A stretch of 64,000 nt of DNA, from positions 1 through 64,000 of the forward strand of contig DASTWV010000021.1 of the NCBI GenBank assembly GCA_035765775.1, written 5' to 3'. Of this stretch, positions 47,254-56,534 are shown one piece after another. The number at the start of each line of letters is the position of its first letter. Positions within the stretch are counted from its first letter, which is position 1. Both the position numbers and the translations under genes were made by a program. This DNA comes from Actinomycetota bacterium (lineage in GTDB: Bacteria > Actinomycetota > CADDZG01 > JAHWKV01 > JAOPZY01). The notes beneath the pieces are model-generated. The model was not told the origin of the DNA. It saw nothing but the letters and a program-made list of their open reading frames with translations, and made no database searches.

Positions 47254-47993
47254 GGCTGTCGCTCCTTCGCTCGGGGGTGGGCAGCGGTCCCTCGGCCCCG
47301 GGGGGCCAGGGCCGCCCAGTACCAGCGCAGGTACCGGGGGATCCATTTCGCAACCTTGAAGTTCGAGGCTCCCTCGGCGCGGTCGGTCCAAGTCGTGGGG
47401 ATCTCCTCCACCCGGAGCCCGAGGCGCTTCGCCTTGCTCACCAGCTCGATGCCGATCTCGAAGCCGGCGTCCGACTCGACGCCCACCGAGCGCACGAACT
47501 CGGTGGAGTAGGCCTTGAACGAGTTGGTGGCATCGTGGGTGCCCACCCGCCCGATCCAGCACAGGCTGAGGCCCGCTGCCCGGGAGATGGTGCGCTTGAG
47601 CGGCGGGCCACCGACTTGGCGGCCGCCCCGCATGTACCGGGAGGCGGCAACCACGGCGGCGCCGTCCAGGACCCGGCCAGCCATCTCATCGATCTGGCTG
47701 GTCTCATCGCTGCCATCGGACATCGTCACGACAATCACCGGCGACGAGGCAGCATCCATCCCGAAGCGGATGGCGTTGGCCGGTCCGCGCCCGTAGGTGT
47801 TGTGGGTGGGCACCACACGGGCGTCGCGGGCGGCGTAACCGAGGAGGGGGGCTACGGTGGTGTCCTCGGGCGTGTCGTACACGACCAGAACTTCACACGG
47901 GGAGGCCACGTCAGCCAAGAGCTGGTCCAGGCAGCCGACGATCGATGCTCCTTCGTTGTAGACAGGGACGACAATCGACAGCTCCGCCGTCAA
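47250..47993 (-). CDS. GT2-family glycosyltransferase
   Basis: A 247-residue GT-A enzyme from TTG 47993, overlapping the upstream dehydrogenase stop as TTGA. The start SIVVPVYNEGASIVGCLDQL and VVTMSDGSDETSQID (DXD-like) are clear. The C-terminal AEGASNFKVAKWIPRYLRWY follows the pattern of polyprenyl-phosphate sugar synthases. It is very similar along its whole length to the enzyme at 63003, including YGRGPA.AIRFG, ASRYMRGGRQ.GGPPLKRT and VGTHDAT.SFKAYST. A TTG start is supported because the first strand begins four residues later and no other start is available. Confidence 0.9.
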   Translation of the reverse strand: MTAELSIVVPVYNEGASIVGCLDQLLADVASPCEVLVVYDTPEDTTVAPLLGYAARDARVVPTHNTYGRGPANAIRFGMDAASSPVIVVTMSDGSDETSQIDEMAGRVLDGAAVVAASRYMRGGRQVGGPPLKRTISRAAGLSLCWIGRVGTHDATNSFKAYSTEFVRSVGVESDAGFEIGIELVSKAKRLGLRVEEIPTTWTDRAEGASNFKVAKWIPRYLRWYWAALAPRGRGTAAHPRAKERQP

Positions 47994-49183
47994 ACCCGGA
48001 CACCCTGACCAAAGCAGTTCCACATGTCGATCACCGGCACCGCGGGCTGCAGTCCGGCGTACTCGCGGTGCGGGGCGCAGACCACCAGGAGGTCGGCCTG
48101 AGCCAGCACCTCGTCCAGGGGCGTGAGGTCGGGGTCGACTGTGACGTGGGGGTCGGTGCACAGCACCTGCCGGGCCTTGATCTTGAGGATCCGCTTGAGC
48201 TTGTAGCTGAGGCTGTCCCGGATGTCGTCCGACCCGGCTTTGAACGCCATGCCCAGCAGGCCGACCGTCATCTGCCCCAGATCGAAGCGGCGCTCCAGCC
48301 GGGTGACCAGGTAGTTGGGGAGGCCCTCGTTGATCATCATGGAGGCGTGGCCGAGGACGAAGTTGTTGTTGTTGAAGGCGGCCAGCTGCATGGTGTCCTT
48401 GAGCAGGCAGGGGCCGGCGGCGAAGCCCGGGCCCGGCATGTCGGCCGCCCTGGGGTAGTCCTGCTTGAGCGCCGTGCGGATCCGCTCGAAATCGACGCCG
48501 AAGTCGTTGGAGATCATGTACAGCTGGTTGGCGATGGCAAAGCGGATGTAGCGCCAGGTGTTGACGAAGAGCTTGGCCAGCTCCGCCTCCTCCGGGCTCA
48601 GGAAGACGATCTTGTCGGTGAGATGGCGGAAGAGCTTGTCCGCCCGCTCTTCGGCCCGCGCTGTCCGCCCGGAGACGATCTGGGGCAGTTCGTAGAGTTC
48701 CGTGAGGGCGTGCCCCTCGGCGATGCGCTCAGGACAGAAGCACACGTCCACATCGACGCCGAGCTTGCCCACCAGCTGTTCGACCAGCGCCGTCACGCCC
48801 GGGTAGAGCGTGCTGCGCAGCACCAGCAACTGGCCGTCGACCAGGGAAGGACCCAGGTCCTCGACTGCGGACAGGACCTTCAGGGGCTCGGGGTTCAGGT
48901 GGTCGTCCACCGGCGTCCCGACCACCAGGATGAGGATCTCGGCGCTGGAGACAACCGTCCCGTCACTGGTCGCCGTGAGCAGCCCCCCGTCGACCACCCG
49001 CCGCAGCATCTCGTCGGCGCCCTCCTCGCGGAAGGGCATGACCCCGGCATTTACCCGGTCCACGGAGGCCTGGTTGATGTCATACAGGCTCACGTTGAGG
49101 TTGCTGTCAGCAAGGGCGATGCCGAGCGGGAGCCCGACGTGCCCGCACCCTCCGATAATGACTACGTCTCGCCCAAAGCTCAT
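47990..49183 (-). CDS. Nucleotide-sugar dehydrogenase (UDP-glucose/GDP-mannose DH family)
   Basis: A 397-residue enzyme, ATG 49183 preceded by GGTGAAGGT. VVIIGGCGHVGLPLGIALAD is the NAD-binding motif; FNNNNFVLGHASMMINEGL and the catalytic Cys259 in GFAAGPCLLKDTM with Lys262 are in place, and LLGMAFKAGSDDIRDS marks the C-terminal domain. The family oxidises C6 of a nucleotide sugar twice to a uronic acid using NAD. With the epimerase and GT2 in the same operon, it probably supplies a uronic acid for the glycan. The exact sugar (glucose, ManNAc, GalNAc or heptose type) cannot be decided. Confidence 0.92.
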   Translation of the reverse strand: MSFGRDVVIIGGCGHVGLPLGIALADSNLNVSLYDINQASVDRVNAGVMPFREEGADEMLRRVVDGGLLTATSDGTVVSSAEILILVVGTPVDDHLNPEPLKVLSAVEDLGPSLVDGQLLVLRSTLYPGVTALVEQLVGKLGVDVDVCFCPERIAEGHALTELYELPQIVSGRTARAEERADKLFRHLTDKIVFLSPEEAELAKLFVNTWRYIRFAIANQLYMISNDFGVDFERIRTALKQDYPRAADMPGPGFAAGPCLLKDTMQLAAFNNNNFVLGHASMMINEGLPNYLVTRLERRFDLGQMTVGLLGMAFKAGSDDIRDSLSYKLKRILKIKARQVLCTDPHVTVDPDLTPLDEVLAQADLLVVCAPHREYAGLQPAVPVIDMWNCFGQGVRV

Positions 49184-49425
49184 ACCTTCACCTTTGTACG
49201 CACCTTTGGGAAGTACCAACCATAACGGAATACCCGGGTCCGGCGGCCCAAACTCTAGTGCAGACGGGGCCGCCATGCAGTCTTTCCGGTCAGCGCCGGG
49301 TGGGTGCGAGCGAGCGTAGCATCCCTGTGATCCCGTCTTGTCAGATGAGGAACTTCCGGATGGGCTGGTGGCGGCCATCAACCACCGGAGGCGGTTGGCC
49401 GATAACTCAACTGAAGGAGATGTGG

Positions 49426-51600
49426 ATGCTGCGTAGGACGATGCTTCGGCCGTTGGCCCTGATTGCCGGGTGGGCTGTGGTGCTGGGCCTCCTGGCCGGG
49501 GCTCCGGCCCGGGCGGCCACGCCGACGGTGCTGACGCAACGCTGGTCCCAGTCCCTGGGCTCGGCGCCGGACCAGTGGTCCTCCCCGGTCATCGCCAACC
49601 TCACCGGGGGCGGGAACGCGGTCGTGGTCGGCAGCGAGAACGGCAACGTGTACGCCTTCGACGGCTCGGGCAACGCCCTGGCCGGGTGGCCGGTGCACAT
49701 TGCCAACGCCGTCGACTCGAGCCCGGCGGTCGGAGACCTCGACGGCAACGGCCAGCAGGAGGTCGTCGTCGGCATGGGGTCGCTCAACGTCTCTGGGCAG
49801 GGTGGCCTGGCGGTCATCAACGCCAACGGTCAGGTGCGCTGCACGTACCTGACCCAGACGGTCGCCGGCACCTCGGCGGTGTTCAACGCCCCGGCCATCG
49901 GCGACGTGGTGGGCAACGGCCGCAACCAGATCGTGTTCGGCTCCTTCGACCACAACGTCTATGTGCTGGACAACAACTGCCACGTGCTGGCGTCCTACAA
50001 CAACGCCGACACCATCTGGTCGGCGCCCGCCCTGTACGACGCCCAGCACTCCGGCCAGGACGACATCTTCATCGGCGGCGACTCCAGCGCCGGGGGCGGG
50101 GGCACGTACCACAACGGCGGCCTCTACCGGGCGCTCGCCTACCGGGGCGGCACGCTGGTGGAGCTGTGGGAGCGTTCCAGCCAGGAGGACTTCCAGGGCG
50201 GTTCCTCCATCGGCGCGATTGACGGCAGCGGCCGCATGGCGGTCGTGACCGGGTCAGGCGCCTACTGGTGCCGGCATTTCAACCAGTGCTCGGACTCGTC
50301 CAAGGTCTGGGCGTTCTACCTCGACAATGGCGCCGACGTCCCCGGTTGGCCGAAGGCGACCACCTACAACACGTTCCTCTCGGCTCCCTCCCTGTCGGAC
50401 CTCGACGGCGACGGGCGGGCCGACGTCGTCATCGGCTCGGTCAACTACGTCAACGACAACCCCACCGGCGGCGCGGTCGACGCCTTCCTGAGCTCGACGG
50501 GCTACACCCGGGAGACCTGGATATCCCCGGTCGAGGTCGAGGGCTCGCCCGTGGAGGGCAACTTCACCGGCGCCGGGCCTCAGGTGGCCGTCGATGGGGA
50601 GATCCTCGACAAGAACCTGAACCCGGTAGCCACCTTCAACGGTGCCAACAAGACGGCGGTCGCCGTGGGCCAGCTGGGGTCCGGTCCCGCCCTGGTGACG
50701 GCGAAACCCGGCTCCCTGATTGCCTACAACCTGCCCGGGCTGTCCGGCGCGTCCTGGCCGATGTTCCAGCAGAATCCGCAACGGAGCGGCACCAGCCAGT
50801 CGGCGGTCTTCACGATCTCGTGCAATGCCGGCTACCGCCTGGGGGCGGCCGACGGCGGCATCTTCAACTACGGCGACGCCAGCTTCGACGGCTCTGCCGG
50901 CGGCATCCACCTGAACTCCCCGGTGGTGGGGATGGCCGGCGCCCCACCAGCAACTGGGGGCAACGGGTACTGGCTGGTGGCCAGGGACGGCGGCATCTTC
51001 AACTACGGCGTCGCCGGCTTTCACGGCTCGGCGGGCGGCATCCACCTGAACCAGCCGGTGGTGGGCATGGCCTCCACCGCGTCGGGTGGCGGCTACTGGC
51101 TGGCGGCCAGTGACGGCGGAATCTTCAACTACGGCGCACCCTTCGACGGTTCGGCCGGCGGCATCCACCTGAACTCGCCGGTGGTGGGCATCGCCTCGAC
51201 CCCCTCGGCCACCGCCACCCCGGGCGGCAACGGCTACTGGATGGTGGCCAAGGACGGCGGCATCTTCAACTACGGCGTGGCGGGCTTCCACGGCTCGGCG
51301 GGCGGCATCCACCTCAACTCGCCGATCGTGGGCATGGCGGCGACGCCGGATGGTGGCGGCTACTGGCTGGTGGCGGCCGACGGGGGCATCTTCAACTACG
51401 GCGATGCCGGCTTCCACGGCTCGGCGGGCGGCATCCACCTGAACTCGCCGATCGTGGGCATGGCGGCGACGCCCGGCGGCGGCGGCTACTGGCTGGTGGC
51501 GGCCGACGGCGGCATCTTCAGCTACGGCGACGCCCAGTTCTGCGGGTCGGCCGGCTCCATCCGGCTCAACTCGCCGATCGTCGGCATGGCGGCCGGCTAG
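49426..51600 (+). CDS. Secreted beta-propeller-like protein with C-terminal repeats
   Basis: A 724-residue exported protein. ATG 49426 has AAGGAG exactly 6 nt upstream (another ATG at 49420 has none). The signal peptide is MLRRTMLRPLALIAGWAVVL followed by GLLAGAPARA, with likely cleavage after ARA. Residues ~35-450 carry FG-GAP/VCBS-like units (SSPVIANLTGGGNAVVVGSE, SSPAVGDLDGNGQQEVVVG, DLDGDGRADVVIGS) typical of a calcium-bound propeller. Residues ~468-724 hold six repeats of the GYWLVA-DGGIFNYG-GSAGGIHLNSP(V/I)VGMA type. No sortase, membrane or lipobox signal is visible, so it may be a secreted or cell-surface associated adhesin or matrix protein. Confidence 0.9.
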   Translation: MLRRTMLRPLALIAGWAVVLGLLAGAPARAATPTVLTQRWSQSLGSAPDQWSSPVIANLTGGGNAVVVGSENGNVYAFDGSGNALAGWPVHIANAVDSSPAVGDLDGNGQQEVVVGMGSLNVSGQGGLAVINANGQVRCTYLTQTVAGTSAVFNAPAIGDVVGNGRNQIVFGSFDHNVYVLDNNCHVLASYNNADTIWSAPALYDAQHSGQDDIFIGGDSSAGGGGTYHNGGLYRALAYRGGTLVELWERSSQEDFQGGSSIGAIDGSGRMAVVTGSGAYWCRHFNQCSDSSKVWAFYLDNGADVPGWPKATTYNTFLSAPSLSDLDGDGRADVVIGSVNYVNDNPTGGAVDAFLSSTGYTRETWISPVEVEGSPVEGNFTGAGPQVAVDGEILDKNLNPVATFNGANKTAVAVGQLGSGPALVTAKPGSLIAYNLPGLSGASWPMFQQNPQRSGTSQSAVFTISCNAGYRLGAADGGIFNYGDASFDGSAGGIHLNSPVVGMAGAPPATGGNGYWLVARDGGIFNYGVAGFHGSAGGIHLNQPVVGMASTASGGGYWLAASDGGIFNYGAPFDGSAGGIHLNSPVVGIASTPSATATPGGNGYWMVAKDGGIFNYGVAGFHGSAGGIHLNSPIVGMAATPDGGGYWLVAADGGIFNYGDAGFHGSAGGIHLNSPIVGMAATPGGGGYWLVAADGGIFSYGDAQFCGSAGSIRLNSPIVGMAAG
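50829..51600 (+). repeat. Coding tandem repeats (six units)
   Basis: Six units of about 120-150 bp encode the DGGIFNYG...GSAGGIHLN...VGMA motif. Adjacent units 4-6 (51225-51600) are nearly identical in DNA, so recent duplication or gene conversion is likely. Spacers between units differ by a few residues (for example SATATPGGN versus TPDGGG). Confidence 0.85.
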
Positions 51601-51608
51601 GCGTCTCG

Positions 51609-51625
51609 GGCGGGCCCTGCCCGCC
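51609..51625 (+). terminator. GC-rich hairpin after the secreted protein gene
   Basis: GGCGGGC, loop CCT, and GCCCGCC form a perfect 7-bp stem 8 nt after the stop at 51600. There is no U-tract. Confidence 0.5.
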
Positions 51626-51797
51626 GTGGCCGGACTGGTGGCGACGCCCCGGCCGCCCCGGCCGACCCCGACCCGGCCCCCTCCATCAAGGCCCCGTCAA
51701 GAACCGGCGTGCGGGCGTTAAGGAAGCGTCCATCCGGCTAGTTCCGCCCCGACCGGCCCCGATAGTGGGGGCGAGAGGTCTCCCGAGGAGGCGGCGG

Positions 51798-51992
51798 ATG
51801 CTGGACGTGCTGAGCGTGGCAATGGTCGTGGCGTTCTTCGCCGTGGCGGCGGCGTTCGTGGCGGGCTGCGACCGCATCATCGGAGCCGACCCCGGCCTCG
51901 AGGAGGAGCCCGTCGCCGAGCTGCCCCTTCCCGCGGACACCTCCTGCGCCGGGGCCGAACCGGCCGGCGGGAAGGCCCCGGCGGCGGTATGA
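51798..51992 (+). CDS. Small membrane protein at the head of the kdp operon
   Basis: A 64-residue protein, ATG 51798 with GAGGAGG at 51785-51791. It has one membrane helix (LSVAMVVAFFAVAAAFVAGC), then CDRIIGADPGLEEEP and a Pro/Ala tail. Similar small proteins precede kdpF in many actinobacteria, so it may be a Kdp accessory subunit, but I know of no assigned function. The stop overlaps the kdpF start as ATGA, indicating coupled translation with the pump genes. Confidence 0.8.
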   Translation: MLDVLSVAMVVAFFAVAAAFVAGCDRIIGADPGLEEEPVAELPLPADTSCAGAEPAGGKAPAAV

Positions 51993-52075
51993 ACGCCGAC
52001 GTCATCGGGCTGATCATCGCGGTGGCGCTGGCGGCCTACCTGGTCTACGCCCTCATCTTCCCGGAGAAGCTGTAG
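51989..52075 (+). CDS. kdpF: K+-transporting ATPase subunit F
   Basis: A 28-residue single-helix peptide (MNADVIGLIIAVALAAYLVY, then ALIFPEKL). Length, position directly before kdpA and the terminal PE.L motif identify KdpF, which stabilises the KdpFABC complex in the membrane. It is coupled by ATGA to the upstream small gene and lies 4 nt before kdpA. Confidence 0.92.
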   Translation: MNADVIGLIIAVALAAYLVYALIFPEKL

Positions 52076-52079
52076 CCCG

Positions 52080-53795
52080 GTGACCGCGACCGCCTGGGCC
52101 CAGTTCGGCGTCCTCGTCGGGGCGCTGGCCGTGGCCGCCCCGCTGCTCGGGCGCTACCTCGCCCGGGTCTACGGGGGCGGGAAGGCGCCCGGGGACCGGA
52201 TCTTCGGCCCCATCGAGCGGGCGGTCTACCGGTTCTGCGGCGTCGACCCCGACCGGGAGCAGGACTGGAAGGTCTACGCCTACTCGCTGCTGGCCTTCAG
52301 CCTGGTGTCGGTCCTCGTCCTGTACGCCCAGCTCCGCCTGCAGGGCCACCTGCCGGGCAACCCGGACCACCTCGCCGGGGTCAGCCCGTTGCTGTCGTTC
52401 AACACCGCGGTCAGCTTCCTCACCAACACCAACTGGCAGAACTACGCCGGCAAGTCGACGATGGCCCAGCTCACCCAGATGGCTGGGCTGGCCTTCCACA
52501 ACTTCGTCTCGGCGGCCGCCGGGGCGGCGGTCGCCATCGCCCTGGTGCGGGGGCTGGTACGGCGGCGCACCCGCCGGCTGGGCAACTTCTGGGTCGACCT
52601 CACCCGGACCTGCACCCGGGTGCTGTTGCCGATGGCCATCGTCGCCGGGCTGTTCCTCGTGAGCCAGGGGGCGGTGCAGAACTTCCGCCAGGACACCCGG
52701 GCCACCACGGTGCAGGGCGCCGCCCAGCAGATCCCCGGCGGTCCGGTGGCCAGCCAGGAGGCCATCAAGGAGATCGGGGAGAACGGCGGCGGGCCGTACA
52801 ACGCCAACTCGGCCCACCCCTTCGAGAACCCCAACGGCCTGACCGACATCGTCGAGATCTTCCTCCTCCTGCTGATCCCGTTCTCGCTGCCGTTCGCCTT
52901 CGGGCGCATGGTGGGCGACCGCAAACAGGGGTGGGTGATCGTCGCCACCATGGTCGCCCTGTGGCTCGGCATGAGCCTTTTGGCGATGCACTTCGAGACC
53001 GGCGGCTCGGTGAAGCTGGCCGCCGCCGGGACCAGCCAGACCGCCACCGCGACCCAGCCGGGCGGGAACATGGAGGGCAAGGAGGTGCGCTTCGGCCCGG
53101 CCTCATGCGGGCTGTTCGCCGCCGCGACCACCGGGACCTCGACCGGGGCGGTCAACTGCTCCCACGACTCGATGACCCCGCTCGGAGGGGGCACCGCCCT
53201 GCTCAACATCATGTTCGGCGAGGTCGATCCCGGCGGCACGGGCTCGGGCCTCTACGGCATGCTGATCTTCGCTCTGCTGGCGGTGTTCATCGCCGGGCTC
53301 ATGGTGGGCCGCACCCCCGAGTACCTGGGCAAGAAGATCCAGGCGGCCGAGATGAAGCTGGTCGTCGTCTACCTCCTGGCCGCGCCGCTGGCCATCCTGG
53401 TCTTCGCCGGCACCGCCATCCTGCTGAAAACCGCGCTGGGCTCGCTGACCAACGCCGGCCCGCACGGCCTGACCGAGATGGTCTACGGCTACACCTCGAT
53501 GGCCAACAACAATGGCTCGGCGTTCGCCGGGCTGAACGGCGCCACCGACTGGTACAACGTCACCGGGGCGTTCGCCATGCTGATCGGGCGTTTCTTCCTC
53601 ATGATCCCGGTCCTGGCCATCGGTGGGTCACTGGCCCGCAAGCAGCCTGTCCCCGCCTCCACCGGCACCTTCCCCACCGGCAGCCCGCAGTTCTTCGGCC
53701 TGATGCTGGGCGTCGTGATCCTGGTGGTGGGCCTCACCTTCTTCCCGGTCATCGCCCTGGGCCCGCTGGTCGAGCACCTGGCGGGCCACTTCTAG
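52080..53795 (+). CDS. kdpA: K+-transporting ATPase subunit A
   Basis: A 571-residue potassium-channel-like subunit with about ten membrane helices, GTG 52080. The strongly conserved [20 protein letters not shown] segment near residue 108 is the first selectivity-filter region; later filter regions occur at [18 protein letters not shown] and [13 protein letters not shown]. KdpA binds and conducts K+ in the high-affinity KdpFABC pump. All four filter segments appear intact. The gene sits in the expected order between kdpF and kdpB. Confidence 0.96.
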   Translation: MTATAWAQFGVLVGALAVAAPLLGRYLARVYGGGKAPGDRIFGPIERAVYRFCGVDPDREQDWKVYAYSLLAFSLVSVLVLYAQLRLQGHLPGNPDHLAGVSPLLSFNTAVSFLTNTNWQNYAGKSTMAQLTQMAGLAFHNFVSAAAGAAVAIALVRGLVRRRTRRLGNFWVDLTRTCTRVLLPMAIVAGLFLVSQGAVQNFRQDTRATTVQGAAQQIPGGPVASQEAIKEIGENGGGPYNANSAHPFENPNGLTDIVEIFLLLLIPFSLPFAFGRMVGDRKQGWVIVATMVALWLGMSLLAMHFETGGSVKLAAAGTSQTATATQPGGNMEGKEVRFGPASCGLFAAATTGTSTGAVNCSHDSMTPLGGGTALLNIMFGEVDPGGTGSGLYGMLIFALLAVFIAGLMVGRTPEYLGKKIQAAEMKLVVVYLLAAPLAILVFAGTAILLKTALGSLTNAGPHGLTEMVYGYTSMANNNGSAFAGLNGATDWYNVTGAFAMLIGRFFLMIPVLAIGGSLARKQPVPASTGTFPTGSPQFFGLMLGVVILVVGLTFFPVIALGPLVEHLAGHF

Positions 53796-53799
53796 AGCG

Positions 53800-55953
53800 G
53801 TGACCCTGACGATGGCTACCGAAACCACTGCACCCCACACCGCAGCTGCCCCGACCCCGGCCCAGCCGCCCGGCTCGGGTCACCGCCGCTCCGCCGCTGC
53901 GTCCAGGTCGATGTTCGACCGGGTGATCCTGCGCCGGGCGGTGGGTGGCTCGATCCGCAAGCTCGATCCCCGCTCCGTGCTCCGCAACCCGGTGATGTTC
54001 GTCGTCGAGGTGGGCAGCGTGCTCACCACGCTCCTGTTCTTCTGGTACCTGGGCTCAGCTCCGGCTGCGGACAGCGCCTTCACCGGGCTGGTGTCGGTGT
54101 GGCTGTGGTTCACCGTGGCGTTCGCCAACTTCGCCGAAGCCGTCGCCGAGGGCCGGGGCAAGGCCCAGGCCGACACGTTGCGCAAGACCCGTTCCGAGAC
54201 GGTGGCCTACGTGCGGGACGCCGCCGGCGAGCTGGTGGAGACCCCGTCGTCGAAGCTGGCGGTGGGCGACTTGTGCGTCGTGCGGCCGGGGCAGCTGATC
54301 CCGGGCGACGGCGAGGTGGTCGAGGGCATCGCCTCGGTGGACGAGTCGGCGATCACCGGCGAGTCCGCCCCGGTGATCCGGGAGTCGGGCGGTGACCGCT
54401 CCTCGGTGACCGGCGGCACCCGGGTGCTGTCCGACGAGATCGTCGTGCGCATCAGCGCCAAGCCGGGCGAGAGCTTCCTGGATCGGATGATCTCCCTGGT
54501 GGAGGGCGCCAGCCGGCAGAAGACCCCGAACGAGATCGCCCTCAACATCCTCCTCGCCGGGCTCACGATCATCTTCTTGCTGGCGGTGGTGACCCTGCAG
54601 CCCTTCGCCGTGTACTCGCACGCCGAGCAGTCGGTCACCGTCCTCGTGGCCCTGCTGGTCTGCCTGATCCCGACCACCATCGGCGGGCTGCTGTCCGCCA
54701 TCGGCATCGCCGGGATGGACCGGCTCGTGCAGCGCAACGTGCTGGCGATGAGCGGGCGGGCGGTCGAGGCGGCGGGCGACTGCTCGACCCTCCTGCTGGA
54801 CAAGACCGGGACCATCACCCTGGGCAACCGCCAGGCCGCCGAGTTCCTCCCGGTGGGCGGCGTGTCCGAGGGCGACCTCGCCGAGGCCGCCCAGCTCTCC
54901 AGCCTGGCCGACGAGACCCCCGAGGGCCGCTCCATCGTGGCGCTCGCCCGGGAGCGGTACGGCCTGGCCGGGCGTGACCTGCTCGATGCCACCCTGGTGC
55001 CCTTCACCGCCCAGACCCGCATGAGCGGCGTTGACCTGGGGGCGGCGGACGGCGCCCCGGCCCGCAGCATCCGCAAAGGGGCCACCGACTCGGTCCGGCG
55101 CTGGGTCCGCGAGCAAGGCGGTGACGTGCCCGACGGCCTCGAGCCCGTCGTCGAGCAGATCGCCCGCACCGGGGGCACGCCGCTGGTCGTGGCCGCCTCC
55201 GAGGGGCAAGCCACCCGGGTGCTGGGCGTGATCCACCTGAAGGACATGGTGAAGCCGGGGATCGCCGAGCGCTTCGAGCAGCTCCGCCGGATGGGCATCC
55301 GCACGGTGATGATCACCGGCGACAACCCGCTGACCGCCGCCGCCATCGCCCAGGAGGCGGGGGTGGACGACTTCCTCGCCGAGGCCACGCCCGAGGACAA
55401 GATGGCCCTCATCCGCCAGGAGCAGCAGGGCGGCTTCCTGGTGGCGATGACCGGCGACGGCACCAACGACGCCCCCGCGCTGGCCCAGGCCGACGTCGGC
55501 GTGGCCATGAACACCGGCACCCAGGCGGCCAAGGAGGCGGGCAACATGGTCGACCTCGACTCCAACCCCACGAAGTTGATGGAGATCGTCGAGATCGGCA
55601 AGCAGCTGCTCATCACCCGGGGGTCGCTCACCACCTTCTCGATTGCCAACGACGTGGCGAAGTACTTCGCCATCATCCCGGCGATGTTCCAGGGGGTCTT
55701 CCCCGAGCTGCGGACGCTGAACGTCATGCGGCTGGCCAACCCGCACTCGGCCATCCTGTCGGCGGTCATCTTCAACGCCCTCATCATCGTGGTGCTCATC
55801 CCGCTCGCCCTGAAGGGGGTCAAGTTCCGGCCCCTGGGCGCCGCCGCCGTGCTCCGGCGCAACCTGCTGATCTACGGGCTCGGCGGGGTCCTCGCCCCCT
55901 TCCTCGGCATCAAGGCCATCGACGTAGTCCTGGCCGGACTGGGGGTGCACTGA
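53800..55953 (+). CDS. kdpB: K+-transporting P-type ATPase subunit B
   Basis: A 717-residue P-type ATPase (GTG 53800; ATG 53812 is an alternative start). The phosphorylated Asp is in [13 protein letters not shown] near residue 334; the A-domain loop is [10 protein letters not shown] near 185, and the hinge is [18 protein letters not shown]. Membrane helices are as expected for KdpB, including [20 protein letters not shown]. It hydrolyses ATP to drive K+ uptake through KdpA. The 5' end has an unusually long Ala/Pro/Thr-rich tail of about 35 residues. The stop overlaps kdpC by 1 nt (TGATG). Confidence 0.96.
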   Translation: MTLTMATETTAPHTAAAPTPAQPPGSGHRRSAAASRSMFDRVILRRAVGGSIRKLDPRSVLRNPVMFVVEVGSVLTTLLFFWYLGSAPAADSAFTGLVSVWLWFTVAFANFAEAVAEGRGKAQADTLRKTRSETVAYVRDAAGELVETPSSKLAVGDLCVVRPGQLIPGDGEVVEGIASVDESAITGESAPVIRESGGDRSSVTGGTRVLSDEIVVRISAKPGESFLDRMISLVEGASRQKTPNEIALNILLAGLTIIFLLAVVTLQPFAVYSHAEQSVTVLVALLVCLIPTTIGGLLSAIGIAGMDRLVQRNVLAMSGRAVEAAGDCSTLLLDKTGTITLGNRQAAEFLPVGGVSEGDLAEAAQLSSLADETPEGRSIVALARERYGLAGRDLLDATLVPFTAQTRMSGVDLGAADGAPARSIRKGATDSVRRWVREQGGDVPDGLEPVVEQIARTGGTPLVVAASEGQATRVLGVIHLKDMVKPGIAERFEQLRRMGIRTVMITGDNPLTAAAIAQEAGVDDFLAEATPEDKMALIRQEQQGGFLVAMTGDGTNDAPALAQADVGVAMNTGTQAAKEAGNMVDLDSNPTKLMEIVEIGKQLLITRGSLTTFSIANDVAKYFAIIPAMFQGVFPELRTLNVMRLANPHSAILSAVIFNALIIVVLIPLALKGVKFRPLGAAAVLRRNLLIYGLGGVLAPFLGIKAIDVVLAGLGVH

Positions 55954-56534
55954 TGCGCCGCCAGCTGGTCCCCGCGCTCCGGGTGACCATCGTCCTCACG
56001 ATCCTGCTGGGGCTGGGCTACCCGCTGGTAATGACCGGGCTCGCCCAGGCCCTGTTCAGCAGCCAGGCCAACGGTTCGCTCATCACCGTGAACGGGGCGG
56101 TTGTGGGCTCCACGTTGCTCGGCCAGGAGTTCACCGACCCCCGGTACTTCCACCCCCGGCCCTCGGCCGCCGGCGCCAGCGGGTACGACGCTCTCGCCAG
56201 CGGGGCGTCGAACTTGGGGCCGTCGTCCTCGACGCTGCTCGCCGACGTCGATCAGCGGGTGACGGCCTACCGGGCCGAGAACGGCCTGCCGGCGAACGCC
56301 CCGGTGCCCGTCGATGCCGTGACGGCATCGGGCTCGGGGCTGGACCCGGAGATCTCGATCGCCAATGCCGACGACCAGGGGCCCCGGGTGGCCCAGGCCC
56401 GGGGGGTCTCCCTCGAGGCAGTGATGGGGCTGGTCAAAGCAAACACCGAGGGCCGGTCGTTGGGCATCTTCGGCGAGCCGGGGGTCAACGTGCTGACCCT
56501 GAACCTGGCCCTGGACCGTACCTGGCGCGCCTAG
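55953..56534 (+). CDS. kdpC: K+-transporting ATPase subunit C
   Basis: A 193-residue subunit with one N-terminal membrane helix (VTIVLTILLGLGYPLVMTGL) and an outside domain. GQEFTDPRYFHPRPSAAG, SGSGLDPEISIANADDQGPR and NVLTLNLALD are the classic KdpC motifs. KdpC supports assembly and ATP affinity of the pump. The end overlaps the stop of the convergent lipoprotein gene by 4 bp (CTAG), so the kdp structural operon ends without a separate terminator region. Confidence 0.95.
   Translation: MRRQLVPALRVTIVLTILLGLGYPLVMTGLAQALFSSQANGSLITVNGAVVGSTLLGQEFTDPRYFHPRPSAAGASGYDALASGASNLGPSSSTLLADVDQRVTAYRAENGLPANAPVPVDAVTASGSGLDPEISIANADDQGPRVAQARGVSLEAVMGLVKANTEGRSLGIFGEPGVNVLTLNLALDRTWRA

Noticed and set aside
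49184-49425. Possible riboswitch in the 242-bp leader of the secreted protein gene
   Set aside because: Some imperfect inverted repeats (GGTGG...CCACC) are present, but I could not fit any known riboswitch consensus.
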